Positions 37,061-49,978 are shown, counted from the first letter of the stretch. The stretch: DNA of 64,000 bases from Grammothele lineata (GCA_002150815.3 NDFF03000329.1:62001-126000); one strand, 5' to 3'. A program made the numbers and translations. The notes: generated by a model from the letters alone, not told the origin.

Positions 37061-37355
37061 TAGGACGCGAGGGTTTGGGGGCAGCGACGTTCCTGCTTAT
37101 AGGGTATTCCTGGAACGAGTGACAAGTTGGAGGCACATGACGTTGCTGTGTTCTATAGCTCGCGACTTCAACACATCCGTATCTTCAATTCCTTCAGTCC
37201 TGTGCCGCGCACCGTGCCTCTACCGCGCACCTATCACATCCAGGCGCCCTTCGCCTATGACCTCTCTCCACTAGCCCATCGAGCGGTTGACTTCGAAGTC
37301 TTCGCGAGCTTCCCAGGCGTTGGGATCAGCCCCCAACGCAAGGCCGCCACGCGCC

Positions 37356-37931
37356 TCAATCCTCCATCTCCATCGCCCGCCAACCCTCTCGTGAATCCCA
37401 TTGCCACTCGAGCGTCGTCGTGAACGCTACCCGCCTCAACTTCCCCTCCCGAGCGTGCCGTTCGAAGGCTAGCAACATAGTTAGTTGAGCCCCTCGATCG
37501 CGCGCGATGCCGCAGGAGTCGTCTTCAGGGCGAGGGCCCTGTGTCAGAGTGGCCGCGGGACGTGCAGGCGCGGGTCCACCCCGGTCGTCCACGGAGATCA
37601 AGAAGGTGTGGAGGCGCGGCGCGGACTCTAGCACTGTGTGCGCGAACGCGTGCAGCTCTGACTACAACAATGGTAAAGGGGCAGGGGCACGTCAGCACGC
37701 GCTCGCTCCAGTCACAAATCAGCTTGAGGTTGTACGCACCGCGCTCGGTCCGTCGCGGAAGAAGACCTCCAGCCGCTCCAGCGGGGCCAGCACCGCCGCA
37801 GGAATCGGCAGCTCCAGGTCGATCTCCCGTGCACAGAAACCCAGCGTGCGCACCGGCACGGCGGAGTTCGTCAAGAGCGGGAGCGCGGACCCGACGACTT
37901 CCTGCCATTGACGCTTGCTGCCGCTGTACAT
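37356..37931 (-). pseudogene. possible C-terminal fragment of an F-box or leucine-rich protein
   Basis: Two minus-strand exon-like pieces join in phase 0 across an intron of about 55 bp (near 37671-37726). The first reads RQWQEVVGSALPLLTNSAVP and onward to APLERLEVFFRDGPSA. The second reads SELHAFAHTVLESAPRLHTF and runs to a stop at 37356. The Leu spacing resembles the C-terminal part of basidiomycete F-box proteins, but I found no F-box, start codon or upstream exons. It may be a gene relic or part of a gene I failed to resolve. Confidence 0.35.
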
Positions 37932-38135
37932 ATTCGATTTCTACTAGTCGTGCAGTCGTTACCTGGGGGGTCGCTGAGACGTGAAACATGTACTCGGCTG
38001 TGCTTACTATATTCGTCGTTTTCTTCGTCGAGTGGGTGGATTCGATGCACAGAATACATTGGATACAGTAGAACTGTCACTCAGTGCGAGAGGCGATCCT
38101 CTCCCTAACTCGTGATATCTCCTACACACGCTTTC

Positions 38136-39836
38136 TTACCTAACTATGGCCCCTGCCCCCCATGAATTCATCGTACCTCCAACGTACTCCTCCGCGATGA
38201 CCACGACACACTTCCCAAAGTTCTTGCCCTGCAGCACGTCCACGATCGCCTGCGCGGCATTCTCGAACCCCTTCACGACATGTTCTTTGTACTTGATCTC
38301 ACCACTAGCGACGCGCGGGGGAAACGTCGCCGCAAAGTCCGCGCCGTGCTTCGGGATGAGCGTGGGCAGGCGGAAACCATACAAGGTGACCTCGCGCCAG
38401 ACGAGCAGCTGAAGGTTCTTCACGCCGTAGGGCGCGGCAGTGTTGTAGCCCGAAATGCCGCCACAGATCTGGACGACACAGACGATGAGTATAGCGCTGG
38501 AGGAGACTTGTAGAAAGGCCGTAACGGTGGAGTACGTACGATGAATCGCGCTTGTAGAGCGGCGAAGTCTAGGGCGGCTTCGAGTGTCTCTCCGCCGACG
38601 TTATCCCAGTAACTACGACCCCGGCGGCGTCAGTTCTTGTATGACAGCTCGCTGAGAATGGGACGTACATATTGATGGGTCCTTCTTCCTCCAAGATCTT
38701 GCGCATGTCGGTGGTCTTGTAGTTGAACGCAACGTCCGCACCGAGCTCTCGGAGGAACGCAACCTTTTCGTCAGACCCCGCAGATGCGATCACCTTAAGA
38801 CCGTCGGCCTTTGCAAGTTGCACTACGACGCTGAAGAATCCGTGATATGAGACACTAAATGTAAAATTAAGTACAAGCACACACGATCCGACGGCACCTG
38901 GGGGTTGGGCGGAACATGGTCAGTAGACGCTTGGGATAGTATGCCTGTGACGTACCTGAGGCGGCCGACACGAAAGCAACATCTCCCTATCCGCGCTAAC
39001 AGTAAGCATTCTTTCTTAGAGAACCCGGGGCTGCGACGTACTCGGTTTGGTTTAGCATATTCAGCCCACCCATGATGAGCCGTTTGCCCTACAAGACTAC
39101 TGCGTAAATCTCCACAAGGAAGCGGAAACATAAGCTGAGTCACTCACCAGTTCCGCCACATACTCCAAGGAACGTGCTCCATGGAAGACCGAGTGTGTTG
39201 TCCAGTGTGTTGAAAATTTGACTGGGATCGTGACAAATGACGTACTCCTGGATAGCTGAGTAGTTAACGAAACGTCAGCCGACATCAGCTGGCTGCACGT
39301 CTAGGGCATCATCGTGACGGCAACGCACGGAAGAACTGGATAAGGTGCTGGCCTGACTTGACTTTGACGTTTTCGGAACGGAGGACGAGTCCAACCGCAA
39401 GGTTGGTCATTCTGCCAGTAGTCGCACTCTTCCTCAGTTTCATAGATACGACGGCCATCGAACAGAACTCACGGTTTCCCGAGTTCGAAGGAAGGCTAGC
39501 AAATCGAACCCCGAGTTCGTGTGAAAACACTGGGGTGGGAAGAGAAGAGAGCGATACTCACGACCGCAGAATCCAACTCGTCTAACTCTATCATCCGTCT
39601 ACGCAGGTAGGGATCGATAGAAAGTACGAGGAGCTTGACGAGGTAGCCACCATTAAGTGATACGGTATCCGGATCGATGCTCTCGGAGTCGTCAACTACC
39701 AACGTCTCTCCAGGAACAGGGAATCCTGAGGAGCGGCAAGCTCAGCAAGTATGGTACCCAAGGAGATGAGAACGTTGTCTCCACCTTCCGTCAAGTACTG
39801 GTTGAAGATAAGACGACAGTTCTTGATGGGTGCCAT
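38136..39836 (-). CDS. alkenal/prostaglandin-reductase-like MDR oxidoreductase 3
   Basis: Eleven exons from MAPIKNCRLIFNQYLTEG to the stop at 38136. Motifs: [97 protein letters not shown] and CGGISGYNTAAPYGVKNLQL. Several residues differ from the other copies (CGG for CGM, FQLP-type linkers). The C-terminus carries a 16-residue extension (YVGGTMNSWGAGAIVR) past the usual VVVIAEE end. It is the most divergent paralogue in the window. The frame is open throughout, so it is probably functional. Confidence 0.8.
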
Positions 39837-41014
39837 TTTTCAGGGATCCTAAATCGGTGATGAAGGACAGGGAAGAGTGAGGATTGAGGAGAACAGATGA
39901 GCGAGTAGTCAAGGCGTACTCCCACTTCACTGTTACGTGCTGATCATACCCTCGGCGGCTCTGGACTCCAAGGGAGGCGTGGCAATGGAGTAATATCCCA
40001 GTCACTAGGCTATCGCGAATTCCACGTGTCACTACGCTTCCGGCTTTTGTTCTTAGTCTGGAACCCTGGAGGAATGTGACGTCAGCTCACTCAATGATAG
40101 AAGTCAGATCGTGAGTCCGGGCTTACCTAGCGTATTGAACGTGTGAGGTAAGTGAGCACAGGGTCCTAGGCGGGCCCTATTCGAAGTTGCTCCGCTCGAG
40201 AGGCGGGGCAACCCCCGCACCGTCGAGCTCAGTAGTGCAAGCGTGTATTGAAAACAAGGACAGAAATTCACACGCAAGGATTCGAACACAACGATGGATG
40301 GCGTAAGCTGGGAGTCCCACGTGCCCTCGGCATTTGCCGTCCTTTTTCGTGTTCATTTGTCGCAAGCGCGCGTCACAAGATCAATCTTGCGTCTGCTGGG
40401 ACAATTGAAGCTTCAAGTTGAAGACGCGGTCGACGCGGTTCCGATAGAACTGAAGCTACTTAGTAAGACACAATCCCTTCCACATCCAGTACCGATAGCT
40501 ACTAAGAACTCCTGCTACTGTGCATCGCCAGCCTCGTTTAACGTGAATGTTAATTGACGTTCCGCTCTCAGAACTTCGGTCTGCGGAGTCCGATTGGCAA
40601 TCGAGCTTGCCATTGCTGACCCGCTCATAGTCAGAACTCAGGGGCTGGGTGTGACGAGCTGAAGTGTACGTGCTGCATTATACGGCTTTTGCACACCGCA
40701 ACCATGATCTGTGAAGATAAGTAGTACTCTATAATGCTGCGAACGCTGAGTGACTACGGTCGCCGTTCAACCTGACCTGGAGGGTAGGCCTAGTCAGGCT
40801 TATCCCTCTCTTTGGCCTTGTCATCGCTATGACCGACTTATGTCCTCAGAGTATGTGGCCTCGATATTGTCAACTTCATTTGCTGATCAAACCCTGAAGT
40901 TGTGCCGAACTCGGCTCCCAGGTTGTGGTCGGGAGAGGGTGCGCAATAGAAGCTATTGTTCGAGGCTTCCGGGACACAAGGTCAAAGGCAAAGCGTGACT
41001 TTGAGTGCTATATA
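39837..41014. other. intergenic region, divergent promoters
   Basis: About 1.2 kb between a minus-strand reductase and a plus-strand kinase. It includes a near-palindromic stretch around 40190-40225 (gctccgctcgagaggcggggcaac). A TATATA sequence at about 41008-41014 immediately precedes the annotated kinase ATG. No gene is seen. Confidence 0.4.
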
Positions 41015-44000
41015 ATGGCAGTCTCCAGCACTCATGACGCCCATCGTATACCCTTACCACGACCTCTCTCCCGGATCAACGTCGTCTCGACTTCCCAGAT
41101 GTCCGTCTCGCTGTCACACGTTTCCCCGGAAATGCTCTGCAAGTGCCACACAGGTGAGTGTTTACGCCTCGATGCCGCCGAGAGTCGCCATGATGACCAC
41201 TTCGAACTTGTACTAGAATCTCGTCCCGGTCGCGGATGGAATGACAAATGGAATAAGGATGTGCGAAAGGCTATCAACATTTCAGACGAGACCGGTGAAG
41301 GTTTCGTGCATAAGTTCGTCGCAGGCGACGCTCCTCCACTCAACCACACCGTCGACCATGATTTCTCGGGCTGGATGGTACCGGAGAAGGGAGTTGAAGA
41401 GTGCCTCCCGATCCTCGTGAGTTGAACGCCATACATTATGTGACTTTGTGCAGAAATGTTATCGCATTCCAGGTTGAAAGTCTCAACTGGCTCGTCAAGG
41501 ACTTCCCTCCGCAGTTTCTCCCCACCTTCATCGACATCAATGCTCACGCCTTTCAATTCCCTTTCCGCTCAGGGGTGGACGTATTCCCTGCTTCCCACAT
41601 GGAGATCGCAGCAACTTTCCCCGGCCACATCCCTCCCGCGCCACTCGCCACACCGGCGTGGAAGGACATCGCCCTCTTCGTCCAGGTCAAAGCCACACGC
41701 TCCGAGGACCCGTTCCGCCACATCGGCGCCAAGCGCTGCAAGGCCCTCGTCCACCTCGCGCTCGCCGCTCACGCCCATATGTACGCCCACGGTCTCCTCG
41801 TGTCCTTCGCCATCGGAATTTATGGCGACTCCGCGCGCATCGTCCGCTTCGACCGTGCTGGGGCGGTCGTCTCCCAGCGCCTCGAGCTCGCCAACCCCGC
41901 CGACCGCTCAGTCCTCCGCACGTTCCTCTGGCGTCTCGTCCACCCGCGAACTTCCGTGGTACGCCCCGGAAGCATCGTAGGCACCGACTATACTGTGCAC
42001 CCCGTGAACGACTCCGACTGGGCGTGGCTCAAGGAGCGCCTCGCACGCATCGACCCGAAAGCGCAGGTGCCCGAGGAATGCAAGGACGAAGCGCGCGTTG
42101 CGGACATGTTCAGCCACGACGGTCGGTCCAAAACGTACATCATGTACCGCGCCATCGACGCGTGCGGCCGGCTCTTCTCGCGCGCGACATCCATCTGGCT
42201 TGCGGTCTGCGACACGCGGGGGCAGCGCGCGCAAGACGGCACGCTTCTGGAGGAGCCGGACGACTTCAAGGTGCGGGTGGTCAAGGAGACATGGCGTAAC
42301 CTGCACCGCCTGCCAGAGACGTTGTTCTACGAGCGGCTCGGTGCCACCGGCGGGGTTGACGCGCCCGGGCTCCAGTCCATGATCATCGGCTCGGACATAG
42401 GCGAGTTGGAGGTGCAGTCGTGGGAGAAGGAGATCGACGGCCAGTCCACGATGCGCAAGAACGATCGCGGTCGAGAGGCGCGACGCAACATGCAGCGCTT
42501 GGCAAAGAGTAACTTCGAGACCGACGAGTTCACTCTCCGCACAGGATTTGCCCCGATGCACCAGACGTTTACGAGGCGGCAACTCCGGGGCAGCCAGGAC
42601 TGGATGAACGACCGGTCGCATATGCGATTTGTCGTAAGCCGTGTCGGCAGGCCCATCTACGCGTTCAACAGCACGAGAGAGATGACCACCGCGTTCCGCG
42701 ATGGCATTGTTGGTACGCACGATTCACGCTACACTTAGTGTTTGCTTGTGTTGACGTCGATCTAGGTCATCAATTCGGGACAACCTGTGCTGGGATCCTG
42801 CAGCGCGACGTCAGCGACTCGAACATCCTGATCGCGCTTGAAGGGAGTGGAGATGATTCAGCCACCGTCGGCTTCTTGCACGACTTCGACTATTCCCTCA
42901 TGACGAACGCTGCACCGTCCGTTGGTGAGGTACCTCTGCCTAAGGAGAACCTGTTCAAGAGGCTAGTAGTAGCCTATGGGGAGCAGGAGCTTAAAAACTA
43001 CACCGTAAGCACCATTTCCTCTCTCTTGTATGCCCCGTACTGACTTTGCGACCCCGTGACAGGGCACGTTCGAATACTTCGCCGTCCGGCGCATGTCCTT
43101 CTACGATGGCACCTCCGTGGTCCCACACGCCCTCCGGCACGACCTCGAGTCTTTCTACTGGGTGCTCCTCCGCGTCGTCCTCTACTACACCAACCACAGC
43201 CTGCGCGCAAACAGGAAGTCGGGCCCGTACCCGCGCGGCTGGGATGAGCTCTTCGAGAGCCCCGAGGCGAAGCTCGCGTGGCTGCGCGAGCGGGCGCCGA
43301 CGTTCGGGGTACTGGGGAACGTGCCGCTGACGCACCTCCTTCGCGCGTTTGCGGAGCTCGTGCTGGACAACGCGACGCACGAGGAAGAGGAGTACGCGCT
43401 GGACTACGCGGGCGTGCTTGCGCTCTTCGAGGAGGCGCTCGGGTGGGACAACTGGCCTGCGGAAGACAACGACGGGCCTTATGAGGAACCCCGTCCGGAG
43501 CAAGACGCAGTCAACAAAGAGGCAGAGTTGGAAGGTAGAGAGGTTAACACTGGAGCAGTTGAGAGGAACTGCCGGTGCGCGGAGAGCCAACAGCGCAGAG
43601 CGAAGCGCAACAAGGCCACGACAGACGAGTCTGGGGGCTCGCATTTCCGTTACGAGACCTCACACGACTTTGAGGCGCACATGGAAGAAGACGACGAAGA
43701 CGACGACGAAGAATATGACGAAGAATATGACGAAGATGACGGAAACGACGGCGAAGACGACGAGGACGCAACCCCCAAGTTCGAGTACGTCCTGGCGACC
43801 CCTCCCTGGACGTCCGCGAACTCGCGGGTCAAGTACTGGCTCTCGGAGGTCGTCCAAGACGAAACCGACGGCGACGGCGACTCGGTCATGGGCTCTCCTC
43901 CGCGGAAGTCCCTCTCTCTCGCCAGCGGGAGCACAACTAGTACTTTCAGCGCCCCGAGCCGCGCCCCCTCGGCCCGTTCTCCCAGCCGTGCTCCTTCAGT

Positions 44001-44325
44001 CCATGCGCTCAGCCACGCCCGCTCGCTCGGTGCACCGTACAAGCTTCCCACACCGCTCAGACGCGCGCAGACGTGGATAGATGGCGGCGGAGTCCTCTCC
44101 GCCTCCCCTTCGAAGAAGGTTGCTTTGGTCCGCGCGAACACGTGGACTGCGAAGGAGATGAAGCAGGGACGCTCGAGAGGGAGCGTAAGATTTGGAACCC
44201 GTCCGTTGAGGAAGCAGGTCGCCCCGCTGTACCCGATCAGCGAAGGATGCACCGAGCAGGAGATGGAGGTGGAAGGCCTCGTGTACAACTCGTCGGTTGA
44301 AAGTTCGGGCAGTGGTCAAGCTTAA
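41015..44325 (+). CDS. FunK1-type protein kinase C, 1026 aa, acidic insert
   Basis: Exons 41015-41153, 41217-41416, 41473-42712, 42766-43004 and 43063-44325. It is a distant paralogue of kinases A and B with the same splice positions around ESLNWLVKDFP and GIVGHQF. VVKETWRN holds the expected ATP-site lysine. The catalytic loop reads LQRDVSDSNILIALE, so the usual His is Gln; HDFDYS and GTFEYFAVRRM follow. The first reading frame starts right after a TATATA sequence; ATG at 41099 (MSVSLSHVSP) may be the real start, giving 998 aa. The tail of about 250 residues has an acidic block (Asp/Glu-rich, 43679-43770) and Ser-rich repeats (SRAPSARSPSRAPS). Kinase activity with QRD is uncertain. Confidence 0.83.
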
Positions 44326-44826
44326 GGAACAGGTTTCCGGTTTTGGATCGAATGCAATGCTCACTAGCACTACCGACACTCGTTTAGTTAGATGATCGAA
44401 CTCTGTACACTCCTTTGAAAGCAATTACATTATTATTCTCTCTCTGATCGCGCCCTCGCAATGCGACCACCGTTCTGATTGGCCCCTCTACCGTGTGCGC
44501 AAGCAAAGTCGACGTCCGTGTGTTCACGTCAATCTGCCGCATGCCTTCACAAACAACACATCTCCAGGTGTCCGGGCCGCAAGAGCAGCTGTCTTGCAGT
44601 CCTTCTTACGAGGCTGGATCGGTCTCTGGCTCGCGCGGCTGACGACTGCGCCTCTTCTTGTCCACGATCTGCTACCCATATTCATGTCCATGACGCCCGT
44701 GGATCCGCGCATGCACAACATTTGGCGTTGACTATATTTTCCAGAACGTAACTTACTCGGCGTGTACATATAAGCCGCCACAACTTGTCTCGGCTCTCTC
44801 CCTCGGCCCAAGAGTAACCCGTCCCT
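44326..44826. other. intergenic region between convergent genes
   Basis: About 500 bp separating the convergent ends of kinase C and reductase 4. No gene or repeat is recognised. Confidence 0.4.
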
Positions 44827-46393
44827 CTACTCGTCCGAGACAACGAGCACGCTCTTCCCGAAGTTCTTCCCCAGATGTACGTCCACGATCGCCTGCGGGC
44901 CGTGCTCCAGCCCGCGCTCGACGTGCTCCTTGAACTTGATCTCCCCGCTCGCGACGCGCGCGGGGAACGTCCGGAAGAACTCGTCCCCGTACTTGCGCGC
45001 GAGCGAGAACACGAGGAAGCCGTACATGTGGATCTCCTTCCAGAGCAGGAGCTGGAGGTTCTTGACGTTGTACGGCTCGGCGGTGTTGTAGCTCGAGATG
45101 CTACCGCAGATCTGCGAGTAGAAACGCATATTCGGTCAGTCCGGGCGTACAGCACTCATATCGAGAGGGAGGACGTACAATGACACGCGCGTGCGGCGCA
45201 GCTGCATCTAATGCAGCCTCAAGGGTCTCACCACCGACATTGTCCCAGAAGCTGGTGGTTGCGTGAAACATAAGATCAGTCGTTGCCCAGTATGGACGAT
45301 GGCGTACGCACATGTTGAGGGGCCCTTCCTTCTCGAGAACCTTTCTTGTGGACGTCGTCTTGTAGTTGAACACAACATCTGCGCCGATCGAAGAGACGTA
45401 CGCGACCTTCTCGTCGCTTCCCGCCGAGGCTATCACCTTACATCCTGCAGACTTGGCGAGTTGCACGACGATGCTGCGCGTGATAGCGATTCGTGAGTGT
45501 GCGCGTTGCATTGGACGATAGCTTGTTGAGATAACTCACGAGCCGACTGCTCCTGACGAAGCAGATACGAAGACAACATCACCCTATGAGGTTAAAGGTT
45601 CATCAGCAGGAGCATAACGCTAGGATGTTGAGGGTAACGCGAACACGCACCTTCTTCGGATGGGCAAACTCTTCCCATGCGTGGTGTGCGGTTTGACCAG
45701 GCATGCCGCATACACCAACGTATGCCGACCACGGAAGGCCCTCCTTGTTCTCGAGCTTTCGTAGGCTTGATGTGTCTTTCACGATGTTATAGTTCTGGAG
45801 CGCTGTGGAATGGACATCGTTTGGCGTGAGTGTTGAAGGCAGGAGAGGAAGAAAAGCAAAGACGTACGCAGAACGTCGGTGGCGTGATCTCCAGGAGCAA
45901 ACGCGGAGTTCTCGGAACGGAGGACAACTCCGACACCGTTATTTGTAATGCTGCAGTAGAAGAACGGCATGAGACTACCATCTACCATGCGCGTACGAGT
46001 CGCACGAGGCAACACTCACATATCTCCGGGCACAAACGCGTCCTGAGACACATCATCGAGTTAGTCTGGCGGACGGTTTGCGACGTAGATCGAGTAACAA
46101 AATCGCTTACGATTGCTTCGTGTGGACGCAATTCCTTCTCGATCATCTTGTGGCGGAGGTAGGGGTCGATGGAGAAGTTGATCATTTTGAGGAGCACGCC
46201 GCCCTCGAGTGGTACACTATCGAGGTCAATGGTCTCGCTTTCGTCGTAGACCACATGCTTCCCGGGGACGAGGTAACCTACGGCGTCACAGAAACATGAG
46301 AGGAAGCTCACGACGCGACCGACGCTGGTGACGTCACACACCTGTACCCGGGCTCTCCTTGAAGATGACGCGTCCGTTCGTTGTTGGCGACAT
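44827..46393 (-). CDS. alkenal/prostaglandin-reductase-like MDR oxidoreductase 4
   Basis: Nine exons from MSPTTNGRVIFKESPGTG to GKSVLVVSDE. Motifs: [103 protein letters not shown] and CGSISSYNTAEPYNVKNLQL. Two introns present in copies 2 and 3 are absent: the CGMPG-QTAHH and ASSG-AVG junctions are continuous. The closest visible relative is copy 5, since both share HLGKNFGKSVLVV-type ends and AEPYNVKNLQLLLWKEIHMY. Expected to be a soluble NADPH-dependent double-bond reductase. Confidence 0.86.
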
Positions 46394-47115
46394 GAGTGTT
46401 CTGTATAGGTGAAAGTGTGGAAGGATGTTGAGTGCGTGAAAGCAGGCGTAGTAGGGAAGACGATGCTGAATACCCACCACATTGCCTCCCTTTTATACAC
46501 GCACCCGCCCTGCACCTGCCATCCGCGTACCATTCTAGCCGTAGACTCCCGGTGTGTCTTACTCATCCACGAGGTTCGGAAGTTTTATCATGGGTTTTTT
46601 CTATACCCTGGGGGCCGAAGACGTACACGCACCATGGACGGAATTCCCAAGTCGCCTCGGGCGGCTTCCTCAGAACTTCCGAAAATCTCCGGCGCCTCAG
46701 TACTCACGTGATCGTGCCACGGTTCGGGTTTTCCGAATTGAGGAGCGCCCGCCGCGCTTCTATCCAGACTACCAGTGTCACCAGCAGGCTTCGGGCGGAA
46801 AGCGAGGCCGGATTCTCCTGCTGCGTCGAGTCGTCAAGCGCGGGCAGATAAGAGGCTTAGCGTCATGGTTCCAAGTACACAATGCTGGGGATTCCTCGGC
46901 GGAGCATATAGAATCGACTCAGCACCACGGAGTATGTGCTCGGTTCTATGCCACGGTGAGGGCTCACTGCTCGATTCTATCCACCCTAGCTTGACAGTCC
47001 GCATGGCCCATTTCCGCTTCTTTACCTTTCTCAGAGGACAAGTGCGGTAGACGTGAGCTACCTCTTAAACGAATGACCAATCGCTCCAATCGCGAACTTC
47101 GACCTGTGGTTACGC
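46394..47115. other. intergenic region
   Basis: About 720 bp upstream of reductase 4 and downstream of the next minus-strand MDR gene. Open frames on both strands lack protein character. No repeat is seen. Confidence 0.4.
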
Positions 47116-48446
47116 TTACAGAGTCTCCTGTGGGCGGACGACAAGCTTCCGCCCGCTGACCGCATTCGCCTTCAATCTCTCCAGCCCCGCCATGATCCCA
47201 TTCAGTCCCCCAGGGATGACCTCTGGAACGCCAGCCTAATACCCAGCCAGTCAGCGCGCTCATCAACTCTCCGCAGGTCGCAAGACACACCTTGATTGCA
47301 CCCTCCTTCAACAACCCTTCAAGCTCCCTCAGGTATTCTACGCTATATTCCCTGTTATGTGGGAGACCCGTGGATCCCTGCGCAACTACGACGCGTGCCC
47401 CTTCGCTCGCACCGCCTCCAACCACATCCTGAAGTACCAGCACGAGCGTCCCTCCGGGCGCGACGAGGTCATACCCAACCTCCTGCGTCTCCTTCGTTGA
47501 AATCGCATCGTACACGAGCGGCACCCCAGTGCCACCAGCCGCCTCTAGAACCGCCTTACGAAGCTCTGCACGCGACAGTGCGCGGTCAACGACGTGTGTG
47601 GACCCGTAGGACTTGACCATCGCGGCGTGACGTGGGGACGCGGTCGCGATGAGGGGCGAGAAGCCGGACAAGCGGAGTACCTGGAGTGCTGCGCGAAGGA
47701 TCTCTCTAGGTCAGGTGGTACCGTAACCGTGTGGGGCGAGCGCGATAACGGTGACGTACCCGCCATCCCTACGGAGCTCGAGCCTCCCAAGACAACTGCA
47801 GCTTGGCCTGCGTACTTTCCGCGGCCCGTGGTCTTCCAGGGTGGCGTGAGGCGGGCGCTGGATGCGGAGGGGTGCGTGTTGTACAGAGGAAGAATGGCAG
47901 TGCTGATGGAACTGGGGAGTGTCGCTGCGTCGTCGAAGGACATGCTATCGGGAATCTACGTAGAAAAATATAGTGCGTCAGGGCAACATCTTGAGTGGCG
48001 GTTTGTAGTTGACTGGTCAACTGACCTTGCAGGCGAGGTTTGCTGCGCTGCAAGCGTACTGCTGGAACGTATCGGTAGCATTCGTCAAGTGTCCCTGTAC
48101 GATGCTACCATGCGAATCTATGAGCACATCATGCATGGAAAGTCTACCGCCGTGAGGCTTATGGGATCACGCACACCCTATCTCCGACCTGCAAGCCCTG
48201 CACCTCTTCACCCACCTTCACGACTGTACCCGCGCCATCGAAACCTAGCACCACAGGAAACGTCTCCGCGAACGTCCCATACGTCTGGATCTTCCAGTCA
48301 ACCGGGTTCAACGCTGTCGCCTCGAGCTCGACGAGGACGTCGCCTGGACCGGGATGAGGGACGTCCGCGGTGTGTAGCTCGAAGGGGCCCTTTTTGGACA
48401 TGAGATAGAGGACTTTCTGCTGCGCTGGAATGGATGCAGAGGCCAT
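47116..48446 (-). CDS. zinc-binding-dehydrogenase-like (toxD / enoyl reductase type) MDR protein
   Basis: Five exons from MASASIPAQQKVLYLMSKKG to VSGRKLVVRPQETL. It belongs to a different MDR branch from the neighbouring reductases, the fungal toxD / trans-acting enoyl-reductase-like group. Features: LEATALNPVDWKIQTYG, VVLGFDGAGTVVKVGEEV, FQQYACSAANLACK, MSFDDAATLPSSISTAILPL, the nucleotide loop LGGSSSVGMAALQVLRLSGF, SPLIATASPRHAAMVKSYGS and YDAISTKETQ. The donor after GDRVC is uncertain (GTGATC or the earlier GTGTGC). Members act alone or with polyketide synthases; no polyketide synthase lies nearby, so a stand-alone NADPH reductase is likely. Confidence 0.85.
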
Positions 48447-48873
48447 GGCGCTGGCTGGTTCGATGCGGACAGGTGCTGGTAACGCTGTTCTGGCGGGTTG
48501 AGTTGATCTCTCTTATGCAGGACGCGTCGATATGATTCGTTTGGCATATCCCGTGCGGAGCGGGATAGGTCATCCACTCGCGCAGCGTCCTCGGGACCAG
48601 TGTGGGTCGTTTTGAGATAGTCTATGTGTTCTATTCCCACAATTGAGTGAAGCCCGCGACAATCACTCGAGAAGCAACTCAATTACTTTCCAACGCAAAT
48701 ATCGTATAAGACTGAAGGCTATGTGCACGTAGTACCGAAATAGAGCGGGCGGTGAGCGAACCTGACATCCGTAAGTCTCCCCACATAACACGGTCGCTAC
48801 TGAGGTACAAGTGTGAGCTAATGTGAATTCAGGATACACCGAAAAGCATACGGCTCGTCGCACCCCACGACGC
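48447..48873. promoter_or_regulatory. promoter region of the MDR gene
   Basis: About 430 bp between two minus-strand genes. It should hold the promoter of the MDR gene and the 3' UTR of the ankyrin-MYND gene. No specific site could be defined. Confidence 0.3.
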
Positions 48874-49978
48874 TTAAGCAGCCGTCTTCTTGCACTCCTT
48901 TTTATGCCTCGGCCAATCCACTTTCTGACAGGAGAGCCCGGGCGAGCAGTACTTCGCCACCCTACACCGGGAGCACGTCTGCAAACTCACGCCTCCACGC
49001 GGCCCACGCCCACAACACGTGCACACCTTCCCCTCGAGCCCCTCGCGCCTCTTATCCTCCTCCTCCGCGATCTGCAGTAACTCCCTCCTCACAGCGAGCG
49101 CAGCTGGGTACCCGCGCACCCTTGTCGTGTCCATATTATTGCGCGGCGTCCACCCATCCCCGTCCTTGACGTCGACGTTCCCCCCATGCGCAAGGAACCA
49201 CCGGAGCGCCTCGCCCGCGCGCCGCACGCCCGCGCGGTCCGCAAAGTCCACGACCGTCGTGATCTCGTGCGCGGCCGTCCCGCCATAGCGCGTCCGCGCG
49301 TTCAGGTCCCCGCCCCCGCCCGGGCCCGCGTCGTACAGGATCTGCGCGTACTCGGGGTCGAAGGCGGGCTTGGTGGAGATCGCGTGGTGCAGGGCTGTCG
49401 CCCCTGACGCGTCTTTGCCGTCCACGGGCACTTTGACCTCGGAGATGAGCCAGCGCGCGAGCGCGAGCTGATCAGGGCGCGCGGAGGGGTTGATGAGCGT
49501 GGCGAGGAGGATGAGGTTGAAGATGGGCACAAGGGTCGGGCCCCAGCGTTTCTGGTAGATCTCGTCTGCGGCGCGTGCGCGTGCGTCCTTGGGGTCGGTG
49601 GAGGCAGAGGCGCTAGCTTGGTGCCGGGCGACGCTTGCTTCGAAGTTGGACTTGACGAAGTCGAGGTCGCCGAGGAAGACGGCTTCGCCGTACGCGTCGA
49701 GGTCGCGGGAGGGCTCCATAACGTTGCTGGAGAAGAACGTGCGGAGCCTCTGGGACTCTTGTCCAGAAAGGACCTCATCCCTGGATCATAGGCGTTAGTA
49801 TGAAGAGAACGCTCGAGAGAATGGCAGCGTGTTCAGCGACTCACGTCTTTAATAACTCTTCCACAGACCTGAAATGACATGAGCGTCGACATAGTAACGA
49901 CATAACTTAGTCCGCGTGGGCCTACCTTCCTACCCCCGAATCTTGCTGCAGAAGCATTGACGCAAGTAGCTGCTCCAT
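48874..49978 (-). CDS. ankyrin-repeat and MYND zinc-finger protein, 327 aa
   Basis: Exons 49978-49926, 49868-49845 (24 nt) and 49780-48874, with introns of 57 and 64 bp in phase. The middle carries ankyrin-type repeats (DASGATALHHAISTKPAFDP, GGTAAHEITTVVDFADRAG, GEALRWFLAHGGNVDVKDGD followed by GWTPRNNM). Such repeats usually bind partner proteins. The C-terminus is a MYND finger: CTCCGRG, CSRCR, YCSPGLSCQKVDWPRHKKEC. The YCS-to-Cys spacing has two extra residues (SPGLSC against SKEC), a mild deviation. An early MEQLLASMLLQQD leader comes from the short exons and sets the start. Function unknown; probably a nuclear or cytoplasmic adaptor. Confidence 0.85.

Noticed and set aside
40255..40300. 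ggattcgaacaca resembling a reversed B-box
   Set aside because: The flanking stems do not pair and no A-box or anticodon loop is found.
41658..42720. Large open frames on both strands inside kinase C
   Set aside because: They are antisense or shifted readings of a well-supported FunK1 exon.
46432..46994. Overlapping plus-strand frames up to 146 aa upstream of reductase 4
   Set aside because: No domain, no splice signals, and three overlapping frames in the same place; most likely chance.
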